DNA of 26,376 nt, taken from the NCBI GenBank assembly GCA_045579055.1, contig JAZNLK010000037.1:1-26376 (forward strand), given 5' to 3'. This DNA comes from SIG440 sp045579055. GTDB lineage: Bacteria; Bacillota; Clostridia; Monoglobales; Monoglobaceae. Below, in pieces: positions 1-8,300 of this stretch. The position numbers and the translations under genes were made by a program. The first letter of the stretch is position 1. The number at the start of each line of letters is the position of its first letter. The notes under the pieces were generated by a model, which was not told where the DNA came from, did no database searches, and was given only the letters and a program-made list of their open reading frames with translations.

Positions 1-596
1 AATATGTTGCATCCTTTATAGGCTTTGCACCTGCTGATGACCCTGAAATTGTCTGTCTTGTTATTCTTGACCAACCACCGGAGGGTGCTCCGTATTACGG
101 TGGTATTATTGCAGCTCCGGTTGTGAAAAATATTCTTGAAGAATGCTTGCAGTATATAGGTGTTGAACCGGTGTATACTCCTGAGGAGCAGGAAATGATG
201 GATATTTCAGTTCCTGATATAAGCGGAAAGTCACGTGCGGAAGCTGAAAGAATGCTTGCGGATGTGGGATTGACCGTAAGCTTCAAAGGAACCGGGGATG
301 TGGTTTTGGTTCAGGTTCCAAAGGCACATTCAAAGCTTTCCAAGAATTCCAAGGTTGTGGCATATACCGAGGGTGAGGAAGTGGAGAAGACGGTAACTGT
401 TCCCAATGTTGTGGGATGCACGGCCTCTGAGGCAAACAAAGGAATTACCAATGCCGGACTAAATGTGAGAGTAAAGGGAATTTCAAATGTTGAGGGCGTT
501 GCTTTGTGTTCGGATCAGATGCCTGCTGCGGGAACTGTTGTGGAACCCGGCACTATTATTACACTCGATTTCACCTATTCGGGAATCCGTGACTAA
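1..596 (+). CDS. Class B penicillin-binding protein (FtsI/SpoVD type), 3' end with two PASTA domains, partial
   Basis: Reading from base 3 there is an open frame with no start inside the window, so the gene begins upstream. The visible part starts with the end of a transpeptidase domain: YVASFIGFAPADDPEIV followed by YYGGIIAAPVVKNILEECL, the typical last strands and helix of class B PBPs. Two PASTA repeats follow, the first starting at VPDISGKSRAEAERML and the second at VPNVVGCTASEANKGI. The protein would cross-link septal or spore peptidoglycan on the outer face of the membrane, and PASTA domains often bind peptidoglycan or muropeptides. The position directly before murE is where ftsI/spoVD sits in Firmicutes dcw clusters. 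The catalytic SxxK and KTG motifs lie outside the window, so FtsI (PBP2B) and SpoVD cannot be told apart here. Confidence 0.93.
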   Translation, partial: YVASFIGFAPADDPEIVCLVILDQPPEGAPYYGGIIAAPVVKNILEECLQYIGVEPVYTPEEQEMMDISVPDISGKSRAEAERMLADVGLTVSFKGTGDVVLVQVPKAHSKLSKNSKVVAYTEGEEVEKTVTVPNVVGCTASEANKGITNAGLNVRVKGISNVEGVALCSDQMPAAGTVVEPGTIITLDFTYSGIRD

Positions 597-635
597 CGTT
601 TTTGGTGGATGAGTGATTGAAACGGAGGGATAAAT

Positions 636-2084
636 ATGGTTTTGGCTGAATTGCTGAAAGAAGTTGAACTTGTTGATGTTCAGGGAAATATAAATTTGAA
701 GGTTTCGGGAATTGCATTTAACTCAAAAGAGGTGAAACCCGGTGATGTATTTGTGTGCATAACCGGATTCAAAAGTGACGGACATAAATACGCAAGTGAT
801 GCCCTGGAACGGGGCGCAATTGCCATTGTTGCTGAAAAGCCCATTGAAGAAACGGCTGTGACAACGATTATTGTAAAAAACACAAGATATGCACTTTCGT
901 GTATGGCGGCGGCTTTTTACGGTTATCCCTACCGAAAATTCAGGTTGATTGGAATCACCGGTACCAACGGGAAAACAACAACCACTTATCTTGTGAAATC
1001 TATTTTGGAAAAAGCCGGTCAGTTGGTTGGACTTATCGGAACAAATCAGAATATGATTGGCGAAACTGTTATCCCGGCAAAGCACACCACACCTGATTCT
1101 CTGGAATTGATGCGGCTGTTCAACCGTATGGCGGAGGAAGGTGTTGATACGGTTGTGATGGAGGTTTCGTCACATTCGCTGGCTTTGGACAGAGTGGCGT
1201 CATGCGACTTTGATATTGGTGCATTCACCAATGTGACCCAGGATCATCTGGATTTTCACGAGACAATGGAGAATTATGTTAAAGCGAAAGCGATGCTGTT
1301 CCAAAAATGTGAGAAAGGCATCTTTAATACTGACGATGCAAGCTTTGAAGAACTGAGCCGTGACTGTAAATGTCAGGTTATGACATATGGTGTAAAGAAT
1401 AAAGCTGATTTGTACGCTGAAGACATAGAATATAGGGCAAACGGTGTTGAATTTGATCTGGTATCAGATAGCAATCGGGAAAGAGTAAGCCTTGCGATTC
1501 CGGGCGGTTTTTCGGTTTATAATGCTTTGACAGCATCAGGCTGTTGCCTGGCTGCCGGACTTTCACTTAAACAAATTGCTGAGGGTCTGAAGTCGGCAAG
1601 GGGCGTAAAGGGGCGTATTGAAGTTGTTGAAACAAACACCAACTATACGGTGATAATTGACTATGCTCATACTCCTGACGGATTGCTGAATATTCTGAAT
1701 GCAATACGTGGATTCTCAAAGGGCAGAATTGTTACTCTTTTTGGTTGCGGCGGCGACCGTGACAAAACCAAAAGACCTCAGATGGGGAAAATTGCGGGAG
1801 AACTCTCGGATTTTTGCATTGTCACAAGTGACAATCCCAGGAGTGAAGAACCAAAGGCGATTATTGAAGATATTCTGGTTGGAATGCGTGAAACGGCTTG
1901 CCATTATGCTGTGGTGGAAAACAGATTTGAGGCTATTGAGTTTGCTTTGGACAATGCAAAGCCGGATGATATTATTCTGCTCGCCGGAAAAGGTCACGAA
2001 CCCTATCAGATTCTGAAGGACAGAACTATTGTTTTTGATGAAAGAGAAATTGTAATGAAGCTTATTGATTCATCCGATATATAA
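636..2084 (+). CDS. murE: UDP-MurNAc-tripeptide synthetase MurE (meso-diaminopimelate adding)
   Basis: This cytoplasmic ATP-dependent ligase adds the third residue of the stem peptide to UDP-MurNAc-L-Ala-D-Glu. The 482-residue length is normal. The N-terminal UDP-binding domain (about 1-100) is followed by the P-loop GTNGKTTT at 109-116, HTTPDS near 150, EVSSHSLALDRV near 176-187, a likely carbamylated lysine at K218 in KAMLF, YAHTPDGLLNIL near 343, and GKGHE at 451-455. DNPR at 399-402 is the family signature for meso-diaminopimelate, so DAP-type rather than Lys-type peptidoglycan is expected. The ATG follows an ACGGAGGGA site. The gene lies 39 bases after the PBP gene and 12 bases before murF, which fits a single operon. 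Confidence 0.97.
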   Translation: MVLAELLKEVELVDVQGNINLKVSGIAFNSKEVKPGDVFVCITGFKSDGHKYASDALERGAIAIVAEKPIEETAVTTIIVKNTRYALSCMAAAFYGYPYRKFRLIGITGTNGKTTTTYLVKSILEKAGQLVGLIGTNQNMIGETVIPAKHTTPDSLELMRLFNRMAEEGVDTVVMEVSSHSLALDRVASCDFDIGAFTNVTQDHLDFHETMENYVKAKAMLFQKCEKGIFNTDDASFEELSRDCKCQVMTYGVKNKADLYAEDIEYRANGVEFDLVSDSNRERVSLAIPGGFSVYNALTASGCCLAAGLSLKQIAEGLKSARGVKGRIEVVETNTNYTVIIDYAHTPDGLLNILNAIRGFSKGRIVTLFGCGGDRDKTKRPQMGKIAGELSDFCIVTSDNPRSEEPKAIIEDILVGMRETACHYAVVENRFEAIEFALDNAKPDDIILLAGKGHEPYQILKDRTIVFDEREIVMKLIDSSDI

Positions 2085-2096
2085 GGAGGATGTAAG

Positions 2097-3506
2097 TTGG
2101 AAAAAATTATGACAGTAAAACAAATCGCAGTTGCTTGCGGTGCAAGAATTGATAATTGCGATGATAATACGGTTGTTTCGGATGTGGTTACAGACAGCCG
2201 GAAAATAACAGAAGGTGCGGTGTTTGTCGCACTCAGAGGTGAACGCTTTGACGGGCATACCTTTGTGAAAACTGCATTGGAGGGCGGTGCTGCGGTTTGT
2301 GTTGTGGATTCGTCATTTGCCAATTCTGAAGGCTATGCAGTTTTGGTTGTTGAAGACACGTACAAGGCGCTAAGAGATATTGCAACATATTATCGCAACA
2401 GATTTTCCATTCCTGCGGTTGCAATAACCGGAAGTGTGGGTAAGACCAGTACAAAGGATATGGTTTCCTGCGTGCTTGCGAACAAATATAATGTTTTGAA
2501 AACAGAGGGTAATTTCAATAATGAAATTGGGTTACCCTTGACGGCTTTCCGCCTTGAAAAGACAACAGATATAGCTGTTTTTGAAATGGGAATGAGTGCA
2601 TTCGGAGAGATTTCACGTCTGACAAGGATTGCTTCGCCGGAGACCGCAATTATAACAAATATAGGGATGTCACATATTGAACATCTGGGTTCCCAGGAAA
2701 ATATTCTGAAGGCAAAGCTGGAGATTACAGAAGGAATATCCGGTGACGGAACTCTTATTCTTAACGGTGATGACCCGTTTTTGCAGAAGGTTGCAGGAAC
2801 TTTGCCCTTTGAAACCCTCACATACGGAATTGAAAACACGAAATGTGATATTGTTGCATCAAATATAAAGTCAAACTCCGGTGGGTCTGTTTTTGATGTA
2901 AAGATTGAGGGCGAAAAGTATTCGGTGAAGGTGAATACACCGGGCGTTCATCACGTTTATAATGCTTTGGCGGCTATACTTGTTGGTATAAAGTATAATA
3001 TGTCAGCATCGGCAATTATTGAAGGTGTTGGACTGTTCCAACCCCAGGGAATGCGACAGAGTGTTGTGAAACTGACGAATTATGCTGTGATTAAGGATTG
3101 CTACAATGCCAGTCCCACGTCGATGAAGTCCGGTCTTGATGTGCTGAAAGTGACATTGCCTGTCAATACCGAGAAGCCATCCAGAAGGGTTGCTGTTCTT
3201 GCGGATATGCTTGAATTGGGTGATTTTTCAGACGAAGCTCATTATGATGTGGGTGGAATGGTGCAGGAGCATGGCGTTGACTGCCTTGTTGCCATAGGAC
3301 CTCATGGCGAATATATGGCAAAGGGTGCTGTTGATAAAGGTTTCGATGCATCAAAGGTTTTCGTGTTTGGTGATAATGAATCGGCTAAAGCGCATATAAT
3401 GAATATATTGAAAGAAAATGATGTTATTTTGTTCAAGGGTTCAAGAGGTATGAAACTTGAGGAAGTGGCTGATTTTATAATCCTTGAGGATATGGGCGAT
3501 AATTAA
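2097..3506 (+). CDS. murF: UDP-MurNAc-tripeptide:D-Ala-D-Ala ligase MurF
   Basis: This ligase adds D-alanyl-D-alanine to UDP-MurNAc-tripeptide and so finishes the cytoplasmic pentapeptide precursor. Family marks are the N-terminal segment DSRKITEGAVFVALRGERFDG, the P-loop GSVGKTST at 112-119, TEGNFNNEIGLPLT from about 136, EMGMSAFGEI, TNIGMSHIEHLGS and YNASPTSMKSGL. Length 469 is normal. I chose the TTG at 2097 because GGAGG at 2085-2089 lies 7 bases upstream; the first in-frame ATG (2109) would be 19 bases from that site. The site directly follows the murE stop codon, so the two genes are closely coupled. Confidence 0.96.
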   Translation: MEKIMTVKQIAVACGARIDNCDDNTVVSDVVTDSRKITEGAVFVALRGERFDGHTFVKTALEGGAAVCVVDSSFANSEGYAVLVVEDTYKALRDIATYYRNRFSIPAVAITGSVGKTSTKDMVSCVLANKYNVLKTEGNFNNEIGLPLTAFRLEKTTDIAVFEMGMSAFGEISRLTRIASPETAIITNIGMSHIEHLGSQENILKAKLEITEGISGDGTLILNGDDPFLQKVAGTLPFETLTYGIENTKCDIVASNIKSNSGGSVFDVKIEGEKYSVKVNTPGVHHVYNALAAILVGIKYNMSASAIIEGVGLFQPQGMRQSVVKLTNYAVIKDCYNASPTSMKSGLDVLKVTLPVNTEKPSRRVAVLADMLELGDFSDEAHYDVGGMVQEHGVDCLVAIGPHGEYMAKGAVDKGFDASKVFVFGDNESAKAHIMNILKENDVILFKGSRGMKLEEVADFIILEDMGDN

Positions 3507-3530
3507 CGAAGGAAAAGAGGCGGAGGAAAA

Positions 3531-4511
3531 ATGGTTAAAATTCTTGTTGTTATATTGATTGGATTCCTTGTTGCGGCGATAAACGGTATTTTTATGATTC
3601 CGCTTTTGCACAGACTGAAATTCGGTCAGGAAATACGTGAAGAAGGTCCCAAGTGGCACAAGTCGAAGTCAGGCACACCCACTATGGGAGGTTTTATCTT
3701 TATTATTTCTCAGATTGTTGCGGTTGTTGCCGGAATCTTTATTTTCGGCATTCACAAGAATTCGGGAATGTTCAGCGGAGTTCTTGTTATTACCCTTGCG
3801 GCTTTGGGATTTGGTGCTATTGGATTTGTTGACGATTACATAAAGGTTATTCTCAAGAGAAACCTCGGTCTCAAAGCGGGTCAGAAGTTCGCTCTTCAAT
3901 GTATTGTTGCCTTGATTTTCTCTGTTTGGCTTGTGAGTGGCGGCGTTATCGACAGTACACATATCGCAATTCCCTTTACGGATTATGCCCTTGAATTACC
4001 TTATTTTGTGTATATACCGTTTATAATTGTTGTTATGCTGGCGGCTGTTAACAGTGTGAATCTTACCGACGGACTTGACGGTCTTGCATCATGTATAACT
4101 CTGGTTGTTTGTATTTTCTATTGCATTATTTCAAGCAAGGTTGAAAGCATGGTTGTTGTGTTGTTTAGCTCGGCACTTATTGGCGGAATTGTGGGATTTC
4201 TGCTTTACAACAAGTTCCCTGCAAAGGTGTTTATGGGGGATACAGGTTCGCTTTTCTTGGGTGGAGCCATTGCTGCAATGGCGATTTATATGAAGAATCC
4301 CTTATTGCTTTTGATTGTAGGGTTTGTTTATGTTGCAGAAGCTCTTTCGGTTATTATTCAGGTTACCTGGTTTAAGAAAACCGGAAAAAGAATATTCAAG
4401 ATGAGCCCCATTCATCATCATTTTGAGATGTGTGGATGGAGCGAGAAGAAAATTGTTATTGTCTTTTCGGCGATAACGGCAGTTCTTTGTGCATTGGGCT
4501 ACTTGGCTTAG
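3531..4511 (+). CDS. mraY: Phospho-MurNAc-pentapeptide translocase MraY
   Basis: This integral membrane enzyme transfers phospho-MurNAc-pentapeptide to undecaprenyl phosphate, giving lipid I. The 326-residue sequence has about ten hydrophobic segments and the full motif set: EEGPKWHKSKSGTPTMGG at about 37-54, the DD pair at 101-102 (FVDDYIKV), NLTDGLDGLA at 177-186, FMGDTGS at 234-240 and the HHH triad at 295-297. It starts 24 bases after murF behind GGCGGAGGAAAA. In many dcw clusters murD comes next; here an SEDS gene follows instead. Confidence 0.97.
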   Translation: MVKILVVILIGFLVAAINGIFMIPLLHRLKFGQEIREEGPKWHKSKSGTPTMGGFIFIISQIVAVVAGIFIFGIHKNSGMFSGVLVITLAALGFGAIGFVDDYIKVILKRNLGLKAGQKFALQCIVALIFSVWLVSGGVIDSTHIAIPFTDYALELPYFVYIPFIIVVMLAAVNSVNLTDGLDGLASCITLVVCIFYCIISSKVESMVVVLFSSALIGGIVGFLLYNKFPAKVFMGDTGSLFLGGAIAAMAIYMKNPLLLLIVGFVYVAEALSVIIQVTWFKKTGKRIFKMSPIHHHFEMCGWSEKKIVIVFSAITAVLCALGYLA

Positions 4512-4562
4512 TTGAAGTGGCATCTGATGCGGAAAATATGTAGGAAAGGTTGACCGTGTGTT

Positions 4563-5750
4563 ATGAAGCGGGGGCTTGGAAAAAAAACTATACGCAGAAA
4601 AAAAACAGACAACGGCGGATTTGTATCCACAAAAATAAAAGATTTTGTTGGTAACGCTCAGGGTGTCGATATTCAGTTTCTGGTGGCGGTTTATATTCTG
4701 CTTACCTTTGGTTTGCTGATGGTACTCAGTGCCAGCAGTCCTCTTGCTTATGCCAGCGAAGCGACCAACCATGACAGCTTTTTTTATTTCAAAAAACAGC
4801 TTATGTGGGCAATTTTCGGAAGCGTAGGAATGTTCATAACAGCCAATTTTGATTACAGAAAGCTGAAACGATTGGCTTTCCCGTTCCTTGTTGTAAGTGT
4901 TTTGCTTCTTTTGCTGGTTCTTGTTCCGGGAATAGGACGAAAAATTAACGATGCAAGACGTTGGATTTATATTGGCCCAATAAACTTCCAGCCCTCAGAG
5001 GTTGCGAAGATAGCAATGATAGTCTTTTTTTCTTACAGTTTGTCAAAAAACTATAAGGAACTGAAAAATTTCAGTGTGTTTTTTATGTATCTGGTAATCA
5101 TAGGTGTTGTGGCACTGATTATTATGATGGAGCCTCATTTCAGCTGTACTATGCTGATTGTTGCAACTTCGGTAATAATGCTGTTTGTTGCCGGGGCAAA
5201 AATAAAACACTTTTTGTTGCTGGGAGCGGCAGGACTGCCGGTGATTGTGTTTATGATTGTTCAGGCACCTTATCGTCTGGCGAGAGTAACCACCTTCCTT
5301 GACCCCTTTGAGAATATTCAGGAAGATGGATGGCAGATTGTTCAATCTCTTTATGCAATTGGCTCCGGTGGGGTTTTTGGCGCCGGTCTTGGACAAAGCA
5401 GACAGAAGTATATGAATATTCCCGAACCCCAGAACGATTTTATATTTTCTATTCTGGCGGAAGAATTCGGTCTTTTGGGTGCAATCCTCGTTTCACTTAT
5501 GTTTATTTTCCTGATTGCAAGAGGAATAAAGATTGCATTGAGAGCACCCGATATGTTTGGCGCTTTTCTGACAACGGGCATTATAACAATGATTGCTATT
5601 CAGGCACTTGTTAACATTGCAGTTGTAACATCATCAATACCTGTAACAGGTATGCCTTTGCCATTCTTCAGTTACGGTGGAACGGCACTTGCCATAACAA
5701 TGGCGGAAATGGGAATTGTGCTGAACGTCTCGAGGCACGGAAAAACGTAA
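4563..5750 (+). CDS. ftsW: SEDS-family peptidoglycan polymerase (FtsW/SpoVE type)
   Basis: This polytopic membrane glycosyltransferase polymerises lipid II together with a class B PBP. The 395 residues have a basic cytoplasmic N-terminus of about 30 residues (KKTIRRKKTD) and about ten membrane segments. Diagnostic pieces are NDARRWIYIGPINFQPSE (about 129-146), the predicted catalytic aspartate D247 in FLDPFENIQEDGWQ, AIGSGGVFGAGLGQS, AEEFGLLGAI and FFSYGGTALAI. The usual NGARRW motif reads NDARRW here. It lies between mraY and murG, the standard slot for FtsW or, in spore formers, SpoVE; these cannot be separated from this sequence. The AGGAAAGG site is about 13 bases before the ATG, which is longer than usual. 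Confidence 0.94.
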   Translation: MKRGLGKKTIRRKKTDNGGFVSTKIKDFVGNAQGVDIQFLVAVYILLTFGLLMVLSASSPLAYASEATNHDSFFYFKKQLMWAIFGSVGMFITANFDYRKLKRLAFPFLVVSVLLLLLVLVPGIGRKINDARRWIYIGPINFQPSEVAKIAMIVFFSYSLSKNYKELKNFSVFFMYLVIIGVVALIIMMEPHFSCTMLIVATSVIMLFVAGAKIKHFLLLGAAGLPVIVFMIVQAPYRLARVTTFLDPFENIQEDGWQIVQSLYAIGSGGVFGAGLGQSRQKYMNIPEPQNDFIFSILAEEFGLLGAILVSLMFIFLIARGIKIALRAPDMFGAFLTTGIITMIAIQALVNIAVVTSSIPVTGMPLPFFSYGGTALAITMAEMGIVLNVSRHGKT

Positions 5751-5778
5751 TTATTTTCATTGAAAGGTAGTGTTTCCT

Positions 5779-6891
5779 TTGCGTATACTGTTTGCCGGCG
5801 GTGGTACGGCAGGGCATATTAATCCTGCTGTTGCAGTTGCAAATTATATAAAAGAAAAAGAACCTGACAGCGAGTTCCTGTTCATCGGTACGGAAAGCGG
5901 AATGGAAAGCACTTTGATTCCGAAACAGGGTTACGACATAAAATTCATAAAGATTCACGGATTCAGACGAAAACTGAGTTTCAAAAATGTGAAAACCGTT
6001 GCTGAAATCCTGAGCGGAATCAGGAAAACAAAAAAGATTATAAAAGAATTCAAACCTGATGTGGTTATGGGCACCGGTGGCTACGTTACGGGACCTGTGC
6101 TCTATGCGGCGGCAAAGATGAAGCTTCCGACTCTGGTGCACGAAGCCAATGCATATCCGGGGGTTACGGTGAGGATTCTTTCAAAATATGTCGATGTTGT
6201 TGCTTTGAGTATGGGTGAAGCCAGCAAATTCGTCCCAAAAAGCAAGAGAATTGAGATTACGGGTAACCCCGTCAGACCGTCAATCCTGGCAACAAATCAG
6301 AAAGATGCCAAAGAAAAACTGGGTCTTGATTCAAGAAAGGTTATTCTTATCTTTGGAGGAAGTCTCGGAGCAGAAAAAATCAACGAAGTTGTGACCGATT
6401 GGATATCTGAAAATATTTCAGATGAAAAATATCAGATAATTATGTCCACCGGAAAAAATAATCAATATGAAACTGTTATGAAGCGTTTCGCAAATAACGG
6501 AGTGGACATTGAAAAGTATAAGTGCCTCTCGGTCTCGGAGTATATATACGATATGGATCTTGCCTTGAATGCAGCAGATTTGATTATAGCTCGTTCCGGT
6601 GGTTCTGTCAGCGAGATGACGGCATTGGGAAAAGCGGCAATCCTTATTCCTTCGCCATATGTTGCAGGAAATCATCAGGAACACAATGCACGGGCTGTTG
6701 AGAAGTCCGGTGGAGCAATTGTGATTTGTGAAAAGGATTTGAGTACGGAAGTTCTTGGGGATGCAGTTGGACATATTCTTGGTGATGAAAAAGTTCTTGC
6801 CGAAATGAGCAGGGGTTCAAAAAGCATAGGTATTCCCGATGCAACCGACAAAATATACAGAATTCTGAAGGAGTTAATCAAAACAAAATAA
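5779..6891 (+). CDS. murG: MurG, lipid I N-acetylglucosaminyltransferase
   Basis: MurG is a peripheral membrane GT-B glycosyltransferase that adds GlcNAc from UDP-GlcNAc to lipid I, making lipid II. Motifs in order are GGGTAGHINPAVAVA near residue 7, GTGGYVTGPVLYAA, HEANAYPGVTVR, GNPVRPSIL, IFGGSLGAEKIN, ARSGGSVSEMTALGKAAILI and AGNHQEHNA. I placed the start at TTG 5779, giving MRILFAGGG as in other MurGs; the GAAAGG site lies 11 bases upstream. A GTG at 5770 is in frame but only 2 bases from that site and would add three residues before the conserved start. With TTG the protein has 370 residues. It follows ftsW by 28 bases. Confidence 0.95.
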   Translation: MRILFAGGGTAGHINPAVAVANYIKEKEPDSEFLFIGTESGMESTLIPKQGYDIKFIKIHGFRRKLSFKNVKTVAEILSGIRKTKKIIKEFKPDVVMGTGGYVTGPVLYAAAKMKLPTLVHEANAYPGVTVRILSKYVDVVALSMGEASKFVPKSKRIEITGNPVRPSILATNQKDAKEKLGLDSRKVILIFGGSLGAEKINEVVTDWISENISDEKYQIIMSTGKNNQYETVMKRFANNGVDIEKYKCLSVSEYIYDMDLALNAADLIIARSGGSVSEMTALGKAAILIPSPYVAGNHQEHNARAVEKSGGAIVICEKDLSTEVLGDAVGHILGDEKVLAEMSRGSKSIGIPDATDKIYRILKELIKTK

Positions 6892-6901
6892 GAATATAGC
6901 A

Positions 6902-6979
6902 GTAACACCTTTTTGAATGCCACATAGTATGTTGGTATGAAGTATTGAATATGCTTATGATTTTATATGGAGGTGTTAC
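6902..6979 (+). promoter_or_regulatory. Inverted repeat that can hide the murA ribosome binding site
   Basis: GTAACACCT at 6902-6910 is the exact reverse complement of AGGTGTTAC at 6971-6979. The right arm starts inside the murA Shine-Dalgarno GGAGG (6969-6973), and two more U-G pairs would cover all of it. The arms enclose a 60-base AT-rich loop. In the mRNA this helix could block murA translation until the left arm is bound or disrupted. A weak promoter-like pair, TTGAAT (6913) and TATGAA (6936) with 17-base spacing, lies in the loop; a transcript from it would lack the left arm and escape sequestration. The repeat is seen; the regulatory role is inferred. Confidence 0.45.
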
Positions 6980-6980
6980 G

Positions 6981-8231
6981 GTGAGCAAGATTTCTATCTG
7001 CGGAGGAAAAAAACTGAGCGGCGAGGTTTGTGTTCAGGGGTCAAAAAATGCAGCCCTGCCCATCCTTGCTGCTTCTGTTTTAAGCGGGAAAGAGAGTGTC
7101 GTTGGGAACTGTCCCGATCTTGCCGACACGAGAGCGGCTTTTGAAATAATAAGACAGTTGGGCGGTTCGGTGAATTATGGTGACCATACGGCTGTAATCA
7201 ATACGGAAAATATACATAAGTATGAAATATCAAATGAACTTATGACAAGTATGAGGTCTTCGGTTTTGTTCCTGGGGGCATTGCTTGCCAGGACGGGTCA
7301 GGCGGTGGTCTCATATCCGGGCGGTTGTGCAATCGGATTGCGACCCATTGATTTGCACCTGAAGGCATTCCGGGAACTGGGAGTAACTGTTGAAGAAATC
7401 GGAGGAAGTATTTACTGTAAATGTGATAAGCTTAAATCAGGCACGGTCAATCTTTTGTTCCCAAGTGTTGGTGCAACAGAGAATATAATGCTTCTTTCTG
7501 TTTTGTCGCCAGGCGAAACCATAATAACAAATGCAGCACGTGAACCGGAAATTGTTGACCTTCAGAATTTCCTTAATTCTATGGGTGCAAAAATTTTTGG
7601 GGCAGGTTCTGAGATAATTCGCATTATAGGTGTTGAAAAATTAGAAAAAGTAGAGTATAATATAATTCCGGACAGAATTTTTGCCACGACCTGTGCTTGT
7701 TCGGTGGGGTGTTGTGGCGGCGATGTTGTGTTGAAAAGTGTTAATGCAGAGCATATACGTCTGGTTTTGTCCATGCTTAAGGATTCCGGCTGTTCGGTTG
7801 ATTTGGGGAAGGATTGGATAAGGATTAAATGTGTTGACCGACTCAGAGGGTTGGGGAAAATAATAACATCACCTTATCCGGGATTTCCCACAGATGCACA
7901 GGCTTTGTTTATGTCGGCGCTGGCAACGGCGGACGGAACAACGGTTTTTGTTGAAAATATATTTGAAAGCAGATATAAGCATGTGTCTGAACTATTGAAG
8001 ATGGGTGCGGATATTATTGTTGACGGCAGATTGGCAGCTGTTACGGGTTGTAACTATATCCAAGGCGCAAAAATAGTTGCCGGAGACCTTCGGGGCGGAG
8101 CGGCTTTGGTTATTGCCGGATTGTCTGCCATCGGGGATACGGAAATTACCGGAGTGGAGCACATTGACCGAGGATATGAAAACATAGAGGGTGTGTTCTC
8201 GGCATTGGGAGCATCCATAAAGAAAAAGTAA
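6981..8231 (+). CDS. murA: UDP-N-acetylglucosamine 1-carboxyvinyltransferase MurA
   Basis: MurA transfers enolpyruvate from PEP to UDP-GlcNAc, the first committed step of peptidoglycan synthesis. I used GTG 6981 because GGAGG (6969-6973) lies 7 bases upstream and it gives MSKISICGGKKLSGEV, the usual start; a longer frame from 6945 has no good site. The 416 residues carry the active-site marks almost at E. coli numbering: K22-N23 in GSKNAALPI, C116 in PGGCAIGLRPIDLH, D305 in FPTDAQALF, R398 in EHIDRGYENI. The catalytic Cys is kept, so the fosfomycin-target chemistry is intact. A local cysteine-rich patch, TTCACSVGCCGG (about 237-248), is unusual. MurA within the dcw cluster after murG is a common Firmicutes arrangement. 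Confidence 0.95.
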   Translation: MSKISICGGKKLSGEVCVQGSKNAALPILAASVLSGKESVVGNCPDLADTRAAFEIIRQLGGSVNYGDHTAVINTENIHKYEISNELMTSMRSSVLFLGALLARTGQAVVSYPGGCAIGLRPIDLHLKAFRELGVTVEEIGGSIYCKCDKLKSGTVNLLFPSVGATENIMLLSVLSPGETIITNAAREPEIVDLQNFLNSMGAKIFGAGSEIIRIIGVEKLEKVEYNIIPDRIFATTCACSVGCCGGDVVLKSVNAEHIRLVLSMLKDSGCSVDLGKDWIRIKCVDRLRGLGKIITSPYPGFPTDAQALFMSALATADGTTVFVENIFESRYKHVSELLKMGADIIVDGRLAAVTGCNYIQGAKIVAGDLRGGAALVIAGLSAIGDTEITGVEHIDRGYENIEGVFSALGASIKKK

Positions 8232-8237
8232 AGAATT

Positions 8238-8256
8238 TCAGCTCTTCACGAGCTGA
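8238..8256 (+). other. Short hairpin between murA and the divIB/ftsQ gene
   Basis: TCAGCTC at 8238-8244 pairs with GAGCTGA at 8250-8256 around the loop TTCAC, a perfect 7-bp stem seven bases after the murA stop. No good T-run follows (TTGCTTTGG), so it is a poor intrinsic terminator. It may be a partial attenuator or an mRNA-stability or processing hairpin. The role is inferred only. Confidence 0.35.
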
Positions 8257-8300
8257 TTGCTTTGGACAAGTCTTTTGAAAAAAAGAAGGGAGGGGACATT

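Noticed and set aside
6913..6941. Promoter for murA (TTGAAT, 17 bases, TATGAA)
   Set aside because: Both boxes are weak and the AT-rich gap gives many such matches; mentioned only as a possibility in the leader entry.
8262..8300. Longer start for the DivIB/FtsQ gene at TTG 8262
   Set aside because: No ribosome binding site precedes it, while ATG 8301 has an excellent one; the extra residues translate the site itself.
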